Assembly (NCBI RefSeq): GCF_007970805.1
Contig: NZ_CP042433.1
Coordinates: 1,116,001-1,180,000 of the forward strand
Length of the DNA stretch: 64,000 nt
Direction: 5' to 3'
From: Flavisolibacter ginsenosidimutans
GTDB taxonomy: Bacteria; Bacteroidota; Bacteroidia; Chitinophagales; Chitinophagaceae
The notes beneath the pieces are model-generated. The model was not told where the DNA came from, made no database searches, and saw only the letters and a list, made by a program, of their open reading frames with translations. A program made the translations under genes and the position numbers. Positions within the stretch are counted from its first letter, which is position 1. Each line of letters starts with the position of its first letter. Positions 33,268 through 42,957 of the stretch are shown here, piece after piece.

Positions 33268-36200
33268 TTAACGAACGAGGGTTAAAGCCATCAAGCCGAT
33301 GACCACATCGTTGGCAACGGCTCTTACCGTTAACGACGACAATTCTTTTTTATCGTTCAGCGGCATTTCTAACACCGTTGCCGCGCCGCCGTCAATGCCG
33401 CGATTGCTAAAGCCTTTTATCGTGATAAATTGCTGAAATGTCTTTGTGTCTTCGCCTGATTTTAAATAAACACGAAGCGGCTTTGGCGCACCGGTGGTAA
33501 ACGCAAAACCGTCTTCGTAATAATCCTGTTCAACGGGCCACCAGTTATCGGGATTTTTTAATTGCAAGGTATCGCTGCTGCCGTCTTTGTATCGAACAAT
33601 GACTTCTCCGTTCGTCATCCGGCTTTGCATCGGATTGGTAGAACCGGCCATCAGCAGACAGGCTCGTGAAGATTGGCCTTGTAAAGGAACCGTGATTGTT
33701 TTTGGATAAACATCCCATTGCGATGCGAAGGCAATGTTTTTTGCACCGGCTCCCGATGGTGTGGCGAACGGTATTTTATTTTCCGTGATGATTTCGTTTT
33801 TCTCTCCTGCCCTTTTGCGCAAGCCCTCATCATCAATGTTTGCGGCTGTCAACGGATATGCCCAATTGCCGATGCCTTGCGTGGGCAATTGCAGCGTAGT
33901 GGTTTTGGGCCGCGGCGAGAAATATTGATTGCGAAAAATATTTTTTACGTCATCGTTGAAGAAAGGCGCAAGGTCAACCTTTTCGTAATTGCGCAGAATG
34001 TTCGCTTCTAGTATTGTTGCCTTTCGTATCGTTCCTTCCGCCTTGAAAACAACCGGAAGCCAGTAGCGAAAATCACCTTGCCTGACCTGGAGAAAAAAAG
34101 TTTTTGTTCCGCCCTTTGCGTTTACCGTTGCATGAAAATTTTGCGACGAAAACTTTTGGTTTCCCAATGCGTTTTGTGGATCGAAACAAGCAACGAATCT
34201 TGCGTTTTTCGTCGTAAAATTGATTGATTCGCCTTCATTATAAACTGCCTTTGTAACGAAGTGTTCTAACTTGTTGCCTTTCCAATTTAGCTGAATAAGA
34301 AATGCTTTCGCGGCTGGCGCATTTACCTGCAACAGCGGTTGTTCAACTGCCGTTGAATCCAATGTCCACGCGACTTTTTTGCCGTTTACCAAAACTGATT
34401 CAATGCCGTCAAGTCTCGCTTTTACCTGCAACGAAAGCTGTAGCGGTTTGGCAAATTTTGTTTTGAAAGAATAGCTGTCTACATCGCCTTTGCGCTGAAA
34501 CGAATAATCAATATCCGGCGTAGTCAACGAAGCCTGATTCCAGGCAGAAGGAAAGCCCGGCTTAATCACCAATTTGTTGCGCAGCAAATCGGGTTCGATG
34601 CCGAACAATCCTTCCACCAAACTTCTACCGGCCATGCCGATTGGGTCAGCGAAATCACGGTACAATTCTCCGCGCACCGCATCGTAAAAAGAAAGCTGTT
34701 GAAAGTTGCCGGGGCTTGCACCGAAATACATGCTTTCCACCAACGAACTTTTCCAAAGTTTGAACGCTTCTTCATTTTGTCCGCCTTGCCAATAAGCCAG
34801 CGATGTATGCAGCAATTCAGCCAAAGCAACGTTGTTGAGCGACCATGTGTAGGGTTGCCAGTTTGTCGTTGACAATGTATAAAGCGAAGTGTCGGTGAAA
34901 CCCTTTGCACGAACCGGAATGTGCGGGATTTCATTGTTCACGTATTGCAACAATTGGTACGTTTCAAACGCATCGGGCACGTGCGAATCAACCGCGTGAT
35001 AGACTGTCCACAAACCGGCAGAAGGGTGAACAAGCTTTTCGCCCAGTAAATCTTTGTATTCGGCAAACCAACCTTTGTCTTTTAACCACAATTCTTTTTG
35101 CATTGCAGCCAAAATTTTATCCGCTTCTTTTTGATAGGGTTCGCTGTTTTCGCCAATCAGTTTTGCCAACGCTGCTGCTGCCTTGTTTGCCCGGTAATTA
35201 TAAGCCGACGAATGCGCCACACCGCCGCCGCTGTATTGCAATGCATCGCTTGCCCAAATGGCTGCGTATGCGTCGTACAAGCCATCGCCGTCGCGATCAA
35301 AATTTCGCTTTTCCCAATCCAAATGACGCACGAGCAAAGGCCACATTTGTCGCACGTAAGCCGTGTCGCCCGTCCAGTTAAAATGATTGAGCAGTTCATC
35401 CACGAAAACAAGGTTCATGTCGTAGTGATGAGCGACCTTGTTATTGCCAGGGTTGCGAGAAATGTAGCCGCTGCTAAAAAGCGATGTGCCCATTTTCTCT
35501 GCACCGCGCCCCAAATGCAAGGCTGTGTCCATCACCACCGGCCCATCAGCCGGCGACGTTACTTGCGATAAAGCATAGGAGCTAAAATGCTGTCTTGCCC
35601 GGTCGTGCCAGCCCAAAACATCCGCTACATAAGGCCCGCGCCAGCCGTTAAGCCGCATGCGCCAGGCCACGGCACCATGCAGGTAAGAAGGCGCTTCCCA
35701 AATTGCGTCGGCGGCCATGCTTAATGCACCGCCCAACGTATTAATGTAAGCGTCGGGTGTTGAAACCTTTATTCGTTTTGCCAATTGTTCACGAGCCATT
35801 TCGGCTTTCGTAAATACATCTTCAAGATTTTGTTTCGATGATTCTGTTTTCCCGTTACGAACCAGGAAATACAACGGAGCACGTGAAAAAAAAACTTGTG
35901 CTGCCAATGCCGGTGTTGCAGAAGATACTGATGTAAAAAAAGAAAGTGGCGAGTCTTGTTGCGCAGCGTCTGAAACTTTCAATTGTGCGCTTCGTGGAAA
36001 CTCGCCGCTGATAAATTTTACACTGCTTTTTTTGTTTGCCGTATCCGCATTTTGTCGGGGTAGATGCTGTATTTCGTAACGTTCTTCTTCGCTTACGGCT
36101 TTTGCGCCAAATTGAAGAAAGAAAGCATTCTTGCTGAGAGCGTAAACGTTGTTTTTGCAGTATTCCGGCTTCAGATAAAATGATGATTCCGGGTCGGCGC

Positions 36201-36720
36201 CAATGTCACCGTCGCGTGAAAATTTTGTGCCGGTCGCACCGCCGAAGGCAACGATCAGTTTTATATCAGAAGAAAGATTTTTCCCTTCTGCTTTTACAAC
36301 CATTCCTTCGTCATCGTTCAAAGCAAGTACGGTAAGAAGAAGCTGTCCGCTGCCGAGCAAAGGGTCCTCAATTTTATAAAGCATGGAGCCGGCGCGATAA
36401 CGCGATTCAATTTTTGTTGCGTTGATGATCCATTTGCTGTTGTTGTCTTTTACGAAACCAAATTTCAAATTACCGCCCATGCCGGGCAAATACATAGCAA
36501 ACTCGGGAAGGTCGCCGGCTTCTACGCGAAATGCCGTATTGCTTCCATACAGGGCCCGGTTAAAGCGCCGCGTGCCTTTTACCAAAACAAAATCTTCACC
36601 CTCGGGTTTGTAATGCACTTCTCGTTCGATGCCGTGCCACAAGCTTGCTTGCGACTGCGCAAGCAAGCCGTCGCAAACAAAAAGTAAGCAGGACAATAAT
36701 GCCAAACTTCTACTGTTCAT
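33268..36720 (-). CDS. Giant secreted putative glycosidase (DUF4450-like)
   Basis: A 1150-residue exported protein. The ATG at 36720 is chosen because it overlaps the upstream TGA (ATGA) and starts a signal peptide (MNSRSLALLSCLLFVCDGLLAQ in sense, cut after LLAQ). The N-terminal beta-domain (about 25-320) resembles DUF4450; the centre (about 330-740) is an (alpha/alpha)6-type region with YLHGAVAWRMRLNGWRGPY and FDRDGDGLYDAYAAIWASD; the C-terminal part (about 760-1150) is beta-sandwich. The family is not firmly known to me. Its place between GH2/dehydrogenase and GH43 suggests side-chain removal. Confidence 0.78.
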   Translation of the reverse strand: MNSRSLALLSCLLFVCDGLLAQSQASLWHGIEREVHYKPEGEDFVLVKGTRRFNRALYGSNTAFRVEAGDLPEFAMYLPGMGGNLKFGFVKDNNSKWIINATKIESRYRAGSMLYKIEDPLLGSGQLLLTVLALNDDEGMVVKAEGKNLSSDIKLIVAFGGATGTKFSRDGDIGADPESSFYLKPEYCKNNVYALSKNAFFLQFGAKAVSEEERYEIQHLPRQNADTANKKSSVKFISGEFPRSAQLKVSDAAQQDSPLSFFTSVSSATPALAAQVFFSRAPLYFLVRNGKTESSKQNLEDVFTKAEMAREQLAKRIKVSTPDAYINTLGGALSMAADAIWEAPSYLHGAVAWRMRLNGWRGPYVADVLGWHDRARQHFSSYALSQVTSPADGPVVMDTALHLGRGAEKMGTSLFSSGYISRNPGNNKVAHHYDMNLVFVDELLNHFNWTGDTAYVRQMWPLLVRHLDWEKRNFDRDGDGLYDAYAAIWASDALQYSGGGVAHSSAYNYRANKAAAALAKLIGENSEPYQKEADKILAAMQKELWLKDKGWFAEYKDLLGEKLVHPSAGLWTVYHAVDSHVPDAFETYQLLQYVNNEIPHIPVRAKGFTDTSLYTLSTTNWQPYTWSLNNVALAELLHTSLAYWQGGQNEEAFKLWKSSLVESMYFGASPGNFQQLSFYDAVRGELYRDFADPIGMAGRSLVEGLFGIEPDLLRNKLVIKPGFPSAWNQASLTTPDIDYSFQRKGDVDSYSFKTKFAKPLQLSLQVKARLDGIESVLVNGKKVAWTLDSTAVEQPLLQVNAPAAKAFLIQLNWKGNKLEHFVTKAVYNEGESINFTTKNARFVACFDPQNALGNQKFSSQNFHATVNAKGGTKTFFLQVRQGDFRYWLPVVFKAEGTIRKATILEANILRNYEKVDLAPFFNDDVKNIFRNQYFSPRPKTTTLQLPTQGIGNWAYPLTAANIDDEGLRKRAGEKNEIITENKIPFATPSGAGAKNIAFASQWDVYPKTITVPLQGQSSRACLLMAGSTNPMQSRMTNGEVIVRYKDGSSDTLQLKNPDNWWPVEQDYYEDGFAFTTGAPKPLRVYLKSGEDTKTFQQFITIKGFSNRGIDGGAATVLEMPLNDKKELSSLTVRAVANDVVIGLMALTLVR

Positions 36721-37733
36721 GCGTTTAAATTGAGAACGGCCTGCCACGCCGTTTTTAAGACAGGAACGCCGTTTTGCAAATTTTCTTTTCGCGTTTGCAC
36801 CAGGCGTTCGCCGGGATAGTGAATCTTTTTTCCTTTCGTCTTCGATTGATGAAAATCGTTTATAATAGAAGAAAGAGTCTGCGCAATCATGGAGGCATTA
36901 CCAATCTTGCCAAGATCAATGCAAATAAACACCTGCGACAAGCCGTGTTCTTTTTCTTGCTTTGTGATTTCGTTTACCGACAACCCACCCGAGAACACAG
37001 CCGCCAAAATATCGAGAAGCAAGGAAAGCCCTGCGCCTTTCCAATAGCCAATGGGAAGCGGCCTTCGCGATTCCAAAATGGCCGAAGGATCGTCTGTTAA
37101 ATTTCCTTCTTTGTCGTAACCGCTCACTACCTGAAGCTTCTCTCCTTTTGCTTTTGCTTGTTCCATTGCGCCAAAAGAATATTGGCTCATTGCCGTATCA
37201 AGCACAATGGCTTCATTCTCGTAAGGCAAAGCCATCATCAAAGGATTGTTGCCAAGCTTTGCATCTACGGCACCCCATGCGGGCATGAGGGCTGTAGTGT
37301 TTGTCCATGCGATTAGCGCAAAGCCTTTCCTGGCCGCTTGCCAACCGTAATAACCGGCACGCATCCAGTGATTGGTGTGTGCAAGCGCAACACAGCCAAT
37401 GCCGAATTGCTGCGCCAATTGCATCGCTCTTTCCGTTGCTGCAATGGCGTTCAACGGGCCCGCACCGAGATTGCCGTTCCATTGTTCCATGCCGTTGAAT
37501 GCCGATTGCAAATCCAGCTTTGCTTCTTTCTTTACAAAGCCTTCTTTTACGTATTGCATAAAAACAGGAAAGCGGTTGACGCCATGCGTATAAACACCGT
37601 CAACGCTGTTTGTTGTAAAGACTTCGGCCAACGCTTCTGCTCTTTCGTTTGTAAACCCTTCGCTCAAAAGAATCGAGAGAAAGATTTGCTTCATTTCACC
37701 TGCTGGTACAAGGATGGTTTCTGTCATTTGCAA
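36717..37733 (-). CDS. Malate/L-lactate dehydrogenase-family oxidoreductase (YiaK/DlgD-like)
   Basis: A 338-residue cytoplasmic NAD(P)H-dependent enzyme of the LDH2/MDH2 family. Blocks: NSVDGVYTHGVNRFP (catalytic His region), GPLNAIAATERAMQLAQQFGIGCVALAHTNHWM and GYWKGAGLSLLLDILAAVFSGG. Relatives reduce 2,3-diketo-L-gulonate or other 2-keto acids. In this locus it may act on keto acids derived from galacturonate or unsaturated uronates. It overlaps the next gene by 4 bp (translational coupling). Confidence 0.88.
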   Translation of the reverse strand: MQMTETILVPAGEMKQIFLSILLSEGFTNERAEALAEVFTTNSVDGVYTHGVNRFPVFMQYVKEGFVKKEAKLDLQSAFNGMEQWNGNLGAGPLNAIAATERAMQLAQQFGIGCVALAHTNHWMRAGYYGWQAARKGFALIAWTNTTALMPAWGAVDAKLGNNPLMMALPYENEAIVLDTAMSQYSFGAMEQAKAKGEKLQVVSGYDKEGNLTDDPSAILESRRPLPIGYWKGAGLSLLLDILAAVFSGGLSVNEITKQEKEHGLSQVFICIDLGKIGNASMIAQTLSSIINDFHQSKTKGKKIHYPGERLVQTRKENLQNGVPVLKTAWQAVLNLNA

Positions 37734-37744
37734 TTCTATGAATA

Positions 37745-37825
37745 GTGAAACGTCAAACGTAAGACGTGGAAACGTGAAGTTTTTTCAATTTTAAACGTCC
37801 GGCAGTTTCACCTTTGACGTTTCAC
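37745..37825. repeat. GTGAAACGTCAAA palindromic repeat
   Basis: Perfect 13-bp inverted arms, GTGAAACGTCAAA (37745-37757) and TTTGACGTTTCAC (37813-37825), enclose several CGTGAA/ACGTC variants. It fills the gap between GH2 and the dehydrogenase. It is related to the element at 5891-5963. Confidence 0.7.
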
Positions 37826-37829
37826 CTTA

Positions 37830-40679
37830 TTAAAAAACCTGGTCTATGGCGGGCCGGCTGTATTGCTCTTTTGTATTGGATGTTTTTGGTAAACCAAAAT
37901 AGAAATACAAAGTGTGCTTAACGGGACCGTTGAATTTTGCCAGTTCCGATTGGGGTCCAAGTGAAGCCGTGTTGTTGTTGATGCCAAGCGCCAGTTTTGT
38001 ACCGATGGGTGGGATGGCATCCAAAAATGAAATGTTTCCAACGGGCAGTTCGGGATAAGATTTTGGACCGGTTAACCCGTAAAAATCAAACAAGCGTACG
38101 TACAAACCCGTGTCTTTGCTCGCCACGTAAAACTTGCCCTCAACGGTATTGAATTCCATCCAACTTATGTCGCCGTAATAACCTTTGAACTCAGGATACA
38201 CAATCGGGTTGTAACTCGTTTGCGTATTGTTGTAAAGGTTTTGCCAAACGTTCACCGGCGTGCCTTGCGAACGGTTTTTCCATTGGCGATACGGGCCTTT
38301 ACCAAGCCATTTTGCACCCAGAACATAATTCTCGGGATAGCTGAAACTCACGCCGGCAAAAGGATAGGAACCGTTTAATGAATATTCATATTCAAGACTT
38401 GCCCAACCGCTGCCGAGCATTTTCCAGCGAACGGTTTTCATCGCACCGTCGTATGAGAATTCAACCACTTCATTCTTGCCGTCTTTGTAATGTTTGCTAC
38501 CCGTGAGCGTTGATGTTCCTTGTACAAAAACCGGCCCTTTGGCAAAGGAAAGATTGTCACTTGCCGCGTTTTTTGCGCTTTGCAACAAACCCGTTTTTTT
38601 ATTCAAAACAATTGTATTCTCTCCTCCCTTCAACGTGTAGGTCGAATCACTTTCTGCAAAGGTTGTTGTGCTGTCATTCGTTGTCAGTACACCCGCAAGC
38701 AAAGTCTCATTGCTCTTTATTTTCCACGTCCATTTATAAATTTCTTTTTTGAACGGATCGAAAACGGCAAGAATCAACGCATCATAATTTTTAAAATCCG
38801 GCGTTAAGCCGAGTTGCAAAACACCGTTAGCACCCGGAGCGATAGAGGGCGAAGAAGTAATGCCTCTCTTCTCCACAACGTAGCCCGCTACCGGTTCCCA
38901 AGGCTTGCGAAAATTCACCAAGGCCCATTGAAAACTGCATTGCGAAAGATTGGTGAAGTGATAACGATTTTGCACACCAACGTTGCCGGTAAAATCATCC
39001 GGTAAACTTTTCATGGCAATGTGCACCGGTGAAAAAATTTCTTTTAACGCAAAGAAACTTCCCTCCTTTTCGCGGTGCGGACCAAGAATGCCGTCGTTGG
39101 CATTAAGGCCGTCAGCGTCCAAAACGTTGTTGTAATCCGTTCTTGCAACGGCTTCATCCAACAATGCCCAGATAAAGCCACCGCCACTGCGTTTGGCATT
39201 CCAGTGCAGTTCCCAAAAATCGGCCATGCCGCTACCAGCGCCGCCATCATCTTGCGAATGCAAAAACTCGGTTGGCATGTAAATGAGCGAATCGTTCAGG
39301 ATATTTTTTGTGCTGTAGTAATCTTCGTAGTGGTTGCAATCAATTCCGTTGAATGCATTGCCCGGACGATGATGCGGATGAATAACAGGACGGGCAGAGA
39401 AATCGCATTTCGGAAAGTCTGCATCAAGTTCTTTGTTTGTTCCGCCTTCGTTGCCGTTGTCCCAAAAAATAATGCTTGGATGATTGAGGTCTCTTGTCAC
39501 CATCTCTTTTACCAAAGGCCTACCGGCTTTTGTACTGTAAAATTTTTGCCAGCCCGAAAGTTCATCCAATACATAAAGGCCAAGCGAATCGCAAAGATTT
39601 AAAAAGTTCACATCGGGAGGATAGTGCGAACAACGAACGGCGTTCATGTTCATTTCTTTCATCAGCGAAACATCCATCAAATCAATTTCAGGATTGACCG
39701 TGCGGCCGGTTTCCGGCCAGAACACGTGACGGTTTGCGCCTTTCATTTTTATCTGTACGCCGTTCAAATAAATGCCGTCTCCGTGACGAATTTCTATCGT
39801 GCGGAAACCAAATTTTTCACTTGTTTGATAAATTGTTTTTGCGCCTTCTTTCAAGGACACGATGACTTTATAAAGATTGGGGGTTTCAGAAGTCCATTGC
39901 GAGGCATTGGAAATTTTTGTGTGCATTTCAACAACCGAATCTTTTGGAGATGCAGTTGTTGAAACGGTTTCAACCTTCACTCCTTTTGCATCAAAAATTT
40001 CTGCGGCAACGTTTTTATTTGTTGAAAGTCCTTTTACAAAAGCCTTCATGGCAAACGCACCATCAGCCTTTGCATCAACGGCGATGTAGTCAACAAATTC
40101 AGTCGGCACGGCCTCCAAATACACCGGTCGAAAGATGCCGCCGAACACCCAATAATCAGCCAAACGTTCAGCATTGTTCACGCTGGCATCGGCACTCATC
40201 TTGCTCACCATTACTTCCAATAAATTGTTTGCACCAAAATTTATTTTGTCGCTCACGTCAAACTTGAAACGATAGAACGCACCTTGATGAACAGCACCTG
40301 CACTCTTGCCGTTGATCTTTACATCGGTATCGGTCATTGAGCCTTCAAACACCAAAAATATTTTCTTTCCTTTCCATGATGCGGGCACAGCAAACGAATG
40401 CTTGTACATTCCTTTCTCATCCCAAAAGCGTGCATTCTTTCCGTAGGTTTTGTAATCGCGACCATAGTTGTAACTGCCGAAACCTTGTTGCTCCCAACAG
40501 GAAGGAACTTGTATCGTCGTCCAATAACCGCTGTTGCGGCCGCCGGTGCAAAAGAAATCCCATGCAACGGTATGTTTGTTGTCGGTGCCGGAGAGGTATT
40601 GAATTTGTTTCTGCTGCGCAAAGAGTAAAACGTTGAGGAATAAAAGAAGAATAATGAGAGGGATTGTTTTGCGTTGCAT
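37830..40679 (-). CDS. GH2 beta-galactosidase-like enzyme (949 aa)
   Basis: A long secreted GH2 enzyme with signal peptide (cut after LFAQ). Layout: jelly-roll sugar-binding domain, Ig-like domain, TIM barrel, then a LacZ-like small-chain beta domain at the C-terminus. MNMNAVRCSHYPPDVNFLNLCDSLGLYVLDE and IIFWDNGNEGGTNKE carry the barrel motifs; the acid/base Glu is in GNEGG. It is larger and differently built than the other GH2 here, so the two are not a recent duplication. Likely target: beta-galactan or galactose-capped side chains. Confidence 0.9.
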   Translation of the reverse strand: MQRKTIPLIILLLFLNVLLFAQQKQIQYLSGTDNKHTVAWDFFCTGGRNSGYWTTIQVPSCWEQQGFGSYNYGRDYKTYGKNARFWDEKGMYKHSFAVPASWKGKKIFLVFEGSMTDTDVKINGKSAGAVHQGAFYRFKFDVSDKINFGANNLLEVMVSKMSADASVNNAERLADYWVFGGIFRPVYLEAVPTEFVDYIAVDAKADGAFAMKAFVKGLSTNKNVAAEIFDAKGVKVETVSTTASPKDSVVEMHTKISNASQWTSETPNLYKVIVSLKEGAKTIYQTSEKFGFRTIEIRHGDGIYLNGVQIKMKGANRHVFWPETGRTVNPEIDLMDVSLMKEMNMNAVRCSHYPPDVNFLNLCDSLGLYVLDELSGWQKFYSTKAGRPLVKEMVTRDLNHPSIIFWDNGNEGGTNKELDADFPKCDFSARPVIHPHHRPGNAFNGIDCNHYEDYYSTKNILNDSLIYMPTEFLHSQDDGGAGSGMADFWELHWNAKRSGGGFIWALLDEAVARTDYNNVLDADGLNANDGILGPHREKEGSFFALKEIFSPVHIAMKSLPDDFTGNVGVQNRYHFTNLSQCSFQWALVNFRKPWEPVAGYVVEKRGITSSPSIAPGANGVLQLGLTPDFKNYDALILAVFDPFKKEIYKWTWKIKSNETLLAGVLTTNDSTTTFAESDSTYTLKGGENTIVLNKKTGLLQSAKNAASDNLSFAKGPVFVQGTSTLTGSKHYKDGKNEVVEFSYDGAMKTVRWKMLGSGWASLEYEYSLNGSYPFAGVSFSYPENYVLGAKWLGKGPYRQWKNRSQGTPVNVWQNLYNNTQTSYNPIVYPEFKGYYGDISWMEFNTVEGKFYVASKDTGLYVRLFDFYGLTGPKSYPELPVGNISFLDAIPPIGTKLALGINNNTASLGPQSELAKFNGPVKHTLYFYFGLPKTSNTKEQYSRPAIDQVF

Positions 40680-40717
40680 GTGCTGTTGAAATGTATTACT
40701 GTTAAAACTGTAGAAAA

Positions 40718-42754
40718 TTATTTCGGCCGGCTTCCTTCTTTGTTGTCAACCGTAATGACATCAACGTCCTTCACCCTGCTCGGAAACCAAATCATCATTT
40801 CGCCTTCGCCTCTGTTTGCCCAGGCATAATAAGGTATTAAGATTACCGGCTTGTTCACAGTAGCCACTGACGTTTCATTCTTTACCTCTAACACCGGTGC
40901 TGTCGTTTTCAATACCGTTACACCGTTCAATAAATTATTTTCAAATTCCGCTTGAAATGATGAGGAAGCCGGCAGCAAAATGTTTGCGGCTTTGCCGTCG
41001 TTGTCTTTTCCTTCGGCGCAATAAACCAACGGCCCGCGTTCAACGGCAACTTTGCCCGCATCTTCTTTCAAGTTTGCGGTTGCTTGTATCAACTTTGTTT
41101 TCATCGGAAGCTGCACTTCCACCGCGTCGCCTTTTTCCCATTTGCGGTTTAAAAGGGCATAGCCTTTTTGCACGGTGTAATCAATCGCTTGCCCGTTTAT
41201 TTTAATTACGGGTTTTGTCACATCGGCAGTAGAAAAACGGTAAAGGTCAGAAGCCAATACTTCGTTCTGTGCCCAGCCCGGAACGCGAACGAGAAGATTG
41301 AAAGCATCGGAAGTTTTTGGCGAGACAATAAATTTTAAATCACCGTCCCAGGGATAATTGTTTTGCTGCTCGATGCTCACAGGCTTGTTGTGAACATTGA
41401 ATGTGGTTGTACTGGACGCAAAAAGATTCACGTAAACGTCGTTGCCCTTTTGTGCGTACATATAACCCGGCACCGATGGCAGCAAACGAACAAGATTGGT
41501 GGGACAGCAAGAACATTCAAACCAGCCCGCACGGCTTCTCTCCAAAGCAGTGTGCGAAAAGTTATCTTTCACCTGCATGGCGTTGCTGTAAAAAAAACTT
41601 TTTCCGTCGAGGCCAATGCCAGAAAGCACCGCGTTGTACAAACTTTTTTCCAACACGTCAACGTATTTCGCATCGCCGTGCAAAAGAAACATGCGTTCGT
41701 TCCAAAACACGTTCGCAATCGCAGCACAGGTTTCGTTGTAAGCGGTTGCGTTGGGCAATTCGTAATCATCGCCAAAGCGTTCGCCGCTTGGCACAGCACC
41801 AATGCCGCCGTTTACGTAAATCTTTTTCGACACCATGTTCTCCCAAATGGAATCAATGGCGTTCAACAAATCCCTGTCACCCGTAAGCGCAGCCACGTCT
41901 GCCACACCGGAGTAGAGATAACAGGCCCGCACCGCATGGCCAATGGCTTCGTCTTGTTGTACAACCGGTATGTTGTCTTGCCAATAAGCGCCGTTCTTCC
42001 ATTCGTCTTTACTTTTTGGATCGTAGTGCGTGTCGTGTCCGCGTTCTTCAATAAAGAATTTTGCGGTTTGCAAGTATTCAGGCTTGGCCGCAATGCGGTA
42101 AAGTTTTACCAAACCCATTTCTACGATCTCGTGTCCGGGTGCCGTGTGTTTTTTGTCGGGACCAAACGTTGCACACACTAAATCAGCATTTTTCAACGCA
42201 ACGTTGAGCAAGGATTTTTTGCCTGTTGCGTAGTAATGTGCGGCCGCCGCTTCGTACAAATGACCGGAATTGTATAACTCGTGGCTTAACTCTCTTTCCT
42301 TTTCCCAGCGTTGCATGCCCGACCAGGGATGCGGATGCGCAGGGTCGATTGTTCGGGCGGTGTAGAGATAGCCATCAGGCTCTTGTGCGGCAGCAATTTT
42401 TTGAATCAGTGTATCAATATAGGCTGCTAACTTTTTATCTGGAAAGAGCGAAAGCGAATACGATGCACCTTCAATGGTTTTGTATATGTCGGTATCGTCG
42501 AAGGGGAATTTGGTGCAAAACTTTCCGCTGCGTGCCGCGGCCATTTCAAAATTTTTGACGCGGCCCGTGTTTTCGCAACGGGCAAATGACGCAGAGATCG
42601 TGACGCTGTGGTTTGTTTTCAACCGCGGCAACCAAAATTTGTCCGTTAGTTTCACCTTGGTGAAGTTCACGGCTTGAATGCCGTAATCACTTTGTTGCGC
42701 TGAAGCGAGAAGCATGCTCCCGTTCAATAATGCAATCAGAAAGATTTTTTTCAT
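40718..42754 (-). CDS. GH127 beta-L-arabinofuranosidase
   Basis: A 678-residue secreted enzyme (start at 42754 gives signal peptide MKKIFLIALLNGSMLLASA). It has the zinc-thiolate active site of GH127: E341 and C343 in AYNETCAAI, C416 and C417 in FECSCCPTNLVR, which match the Glu/Cys positions of characterised bifidobacterial HypBA1 closely in number and spacing. It would release beta-L-arabinofuranose from arabinan ends or RG-type side chains in the periplasm. Downstream GH2 is 38 bp away. Confidence 0.94.
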   Translation of the reverse strand: MKKIFLIALLNGSMLLASAQQSDYGIQAVNFTKVKLTDKFWLPRLKTNHSVTISASFARCENTGRVKNFEMAAARSGKFCTKFPFDDTDIYKTIEGASYSLSLFPDKKLAAYIDTLIQKIAAAQEPDGYLYTARTIDPAHPHPWSGMQRWEKERELSHELYNSGHLYEAAAAHYYATGKKSLLNVALKNADLVCATFGPDKKHTAPGHEIVEMGLVKLYRIAAKPEYLQTAKFFIEERGHDTHYDPKSKDEWKNGAYWQDNIPVVQQDEAIGHAVRACYLYSGVADVAALTGDRDLLNAIDSIWENMVSKKIYVNGGIGAVPSGERFGDDYELPNATAYNETCAAIANVFWNERMFLLHGDAKYVDVLEKSLYNAVLSGIGLDGKSFFYSNAMQVKDNFSHTALERSRAGWFECSCCPTNLVRLLPSVPGYMYAQKGNDVYVNLFASSTTTFNVHNKPVSIEQQNNYPWDGDLKFIVSPKTSDAFNLLVRVPGWAQNEVLASDLYRFSTADVTKPVIKINGQAIDYTVQKGYALLNRKWEKGDAVEVQLPMKTKLIQATANLKEDAGKVAVERGPLVYCAEGKDNDGKAANILLPASSSFQAEFENNLLNGVTVLKTTAPVLEVKNETSVATVNKPVILIPYYAWANRGEGEMMIWFPSRVKDVDVITVDNKEGSRPK

Positions 42755-42769
42755 TGCTAATGATTTGCG

Positions 42770-42955
42770 GCCCATCCCGACCTTCCCGGTGGGAAGGCCA
42801 TCAACACACAGGCCTCGCTTTTCAATGAGTCAACTTTTTATTTCAATCAACTTGAAAGCAGAATGCTTTCTTTCTCTTTAGAGTCGTTCTACCCTTCCCA
42901 CCGGGAGGGGCTTTAGCACCATCCACTGCATTCGGAAAAGATTGTTGGGATGGGC
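42770..42955. repeat. CCTTCCCGGTGGGAAGG palindrome pair
   Basis: The 203-bp gap between GH51 and GH127 is bracketed by GCCCATCCC (42770-42778) and GGGATGGGC (42947-42955). Inside are the hairpins CCTTCCC-GGT-GGGAAGG (42781-42797) and CCCTTCCCACCGGGAGGG (42892-42909), inverted copies of one unit. It looks like a REP-type element. Confidence 0.65.
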
Positions 42956-42957
42956 TT

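Noticed and set aside
24347-40679. The two GH2 genes as a recent duplication
   Set aside because: They differ in length (778 versus 949 aa), in C-terminal domains and in active-site wording (GNEIHDN versus GNEGG), so they are old, separate members.
41363-42181. Long plus-strand open frame (272 codons) opposite GH127
   Set aside because: It lies fully antisense to a well-supported enzyme with intact catalytic residues, has Cys/His/Val-rich composition typical of antisense frames and no ribosome site.
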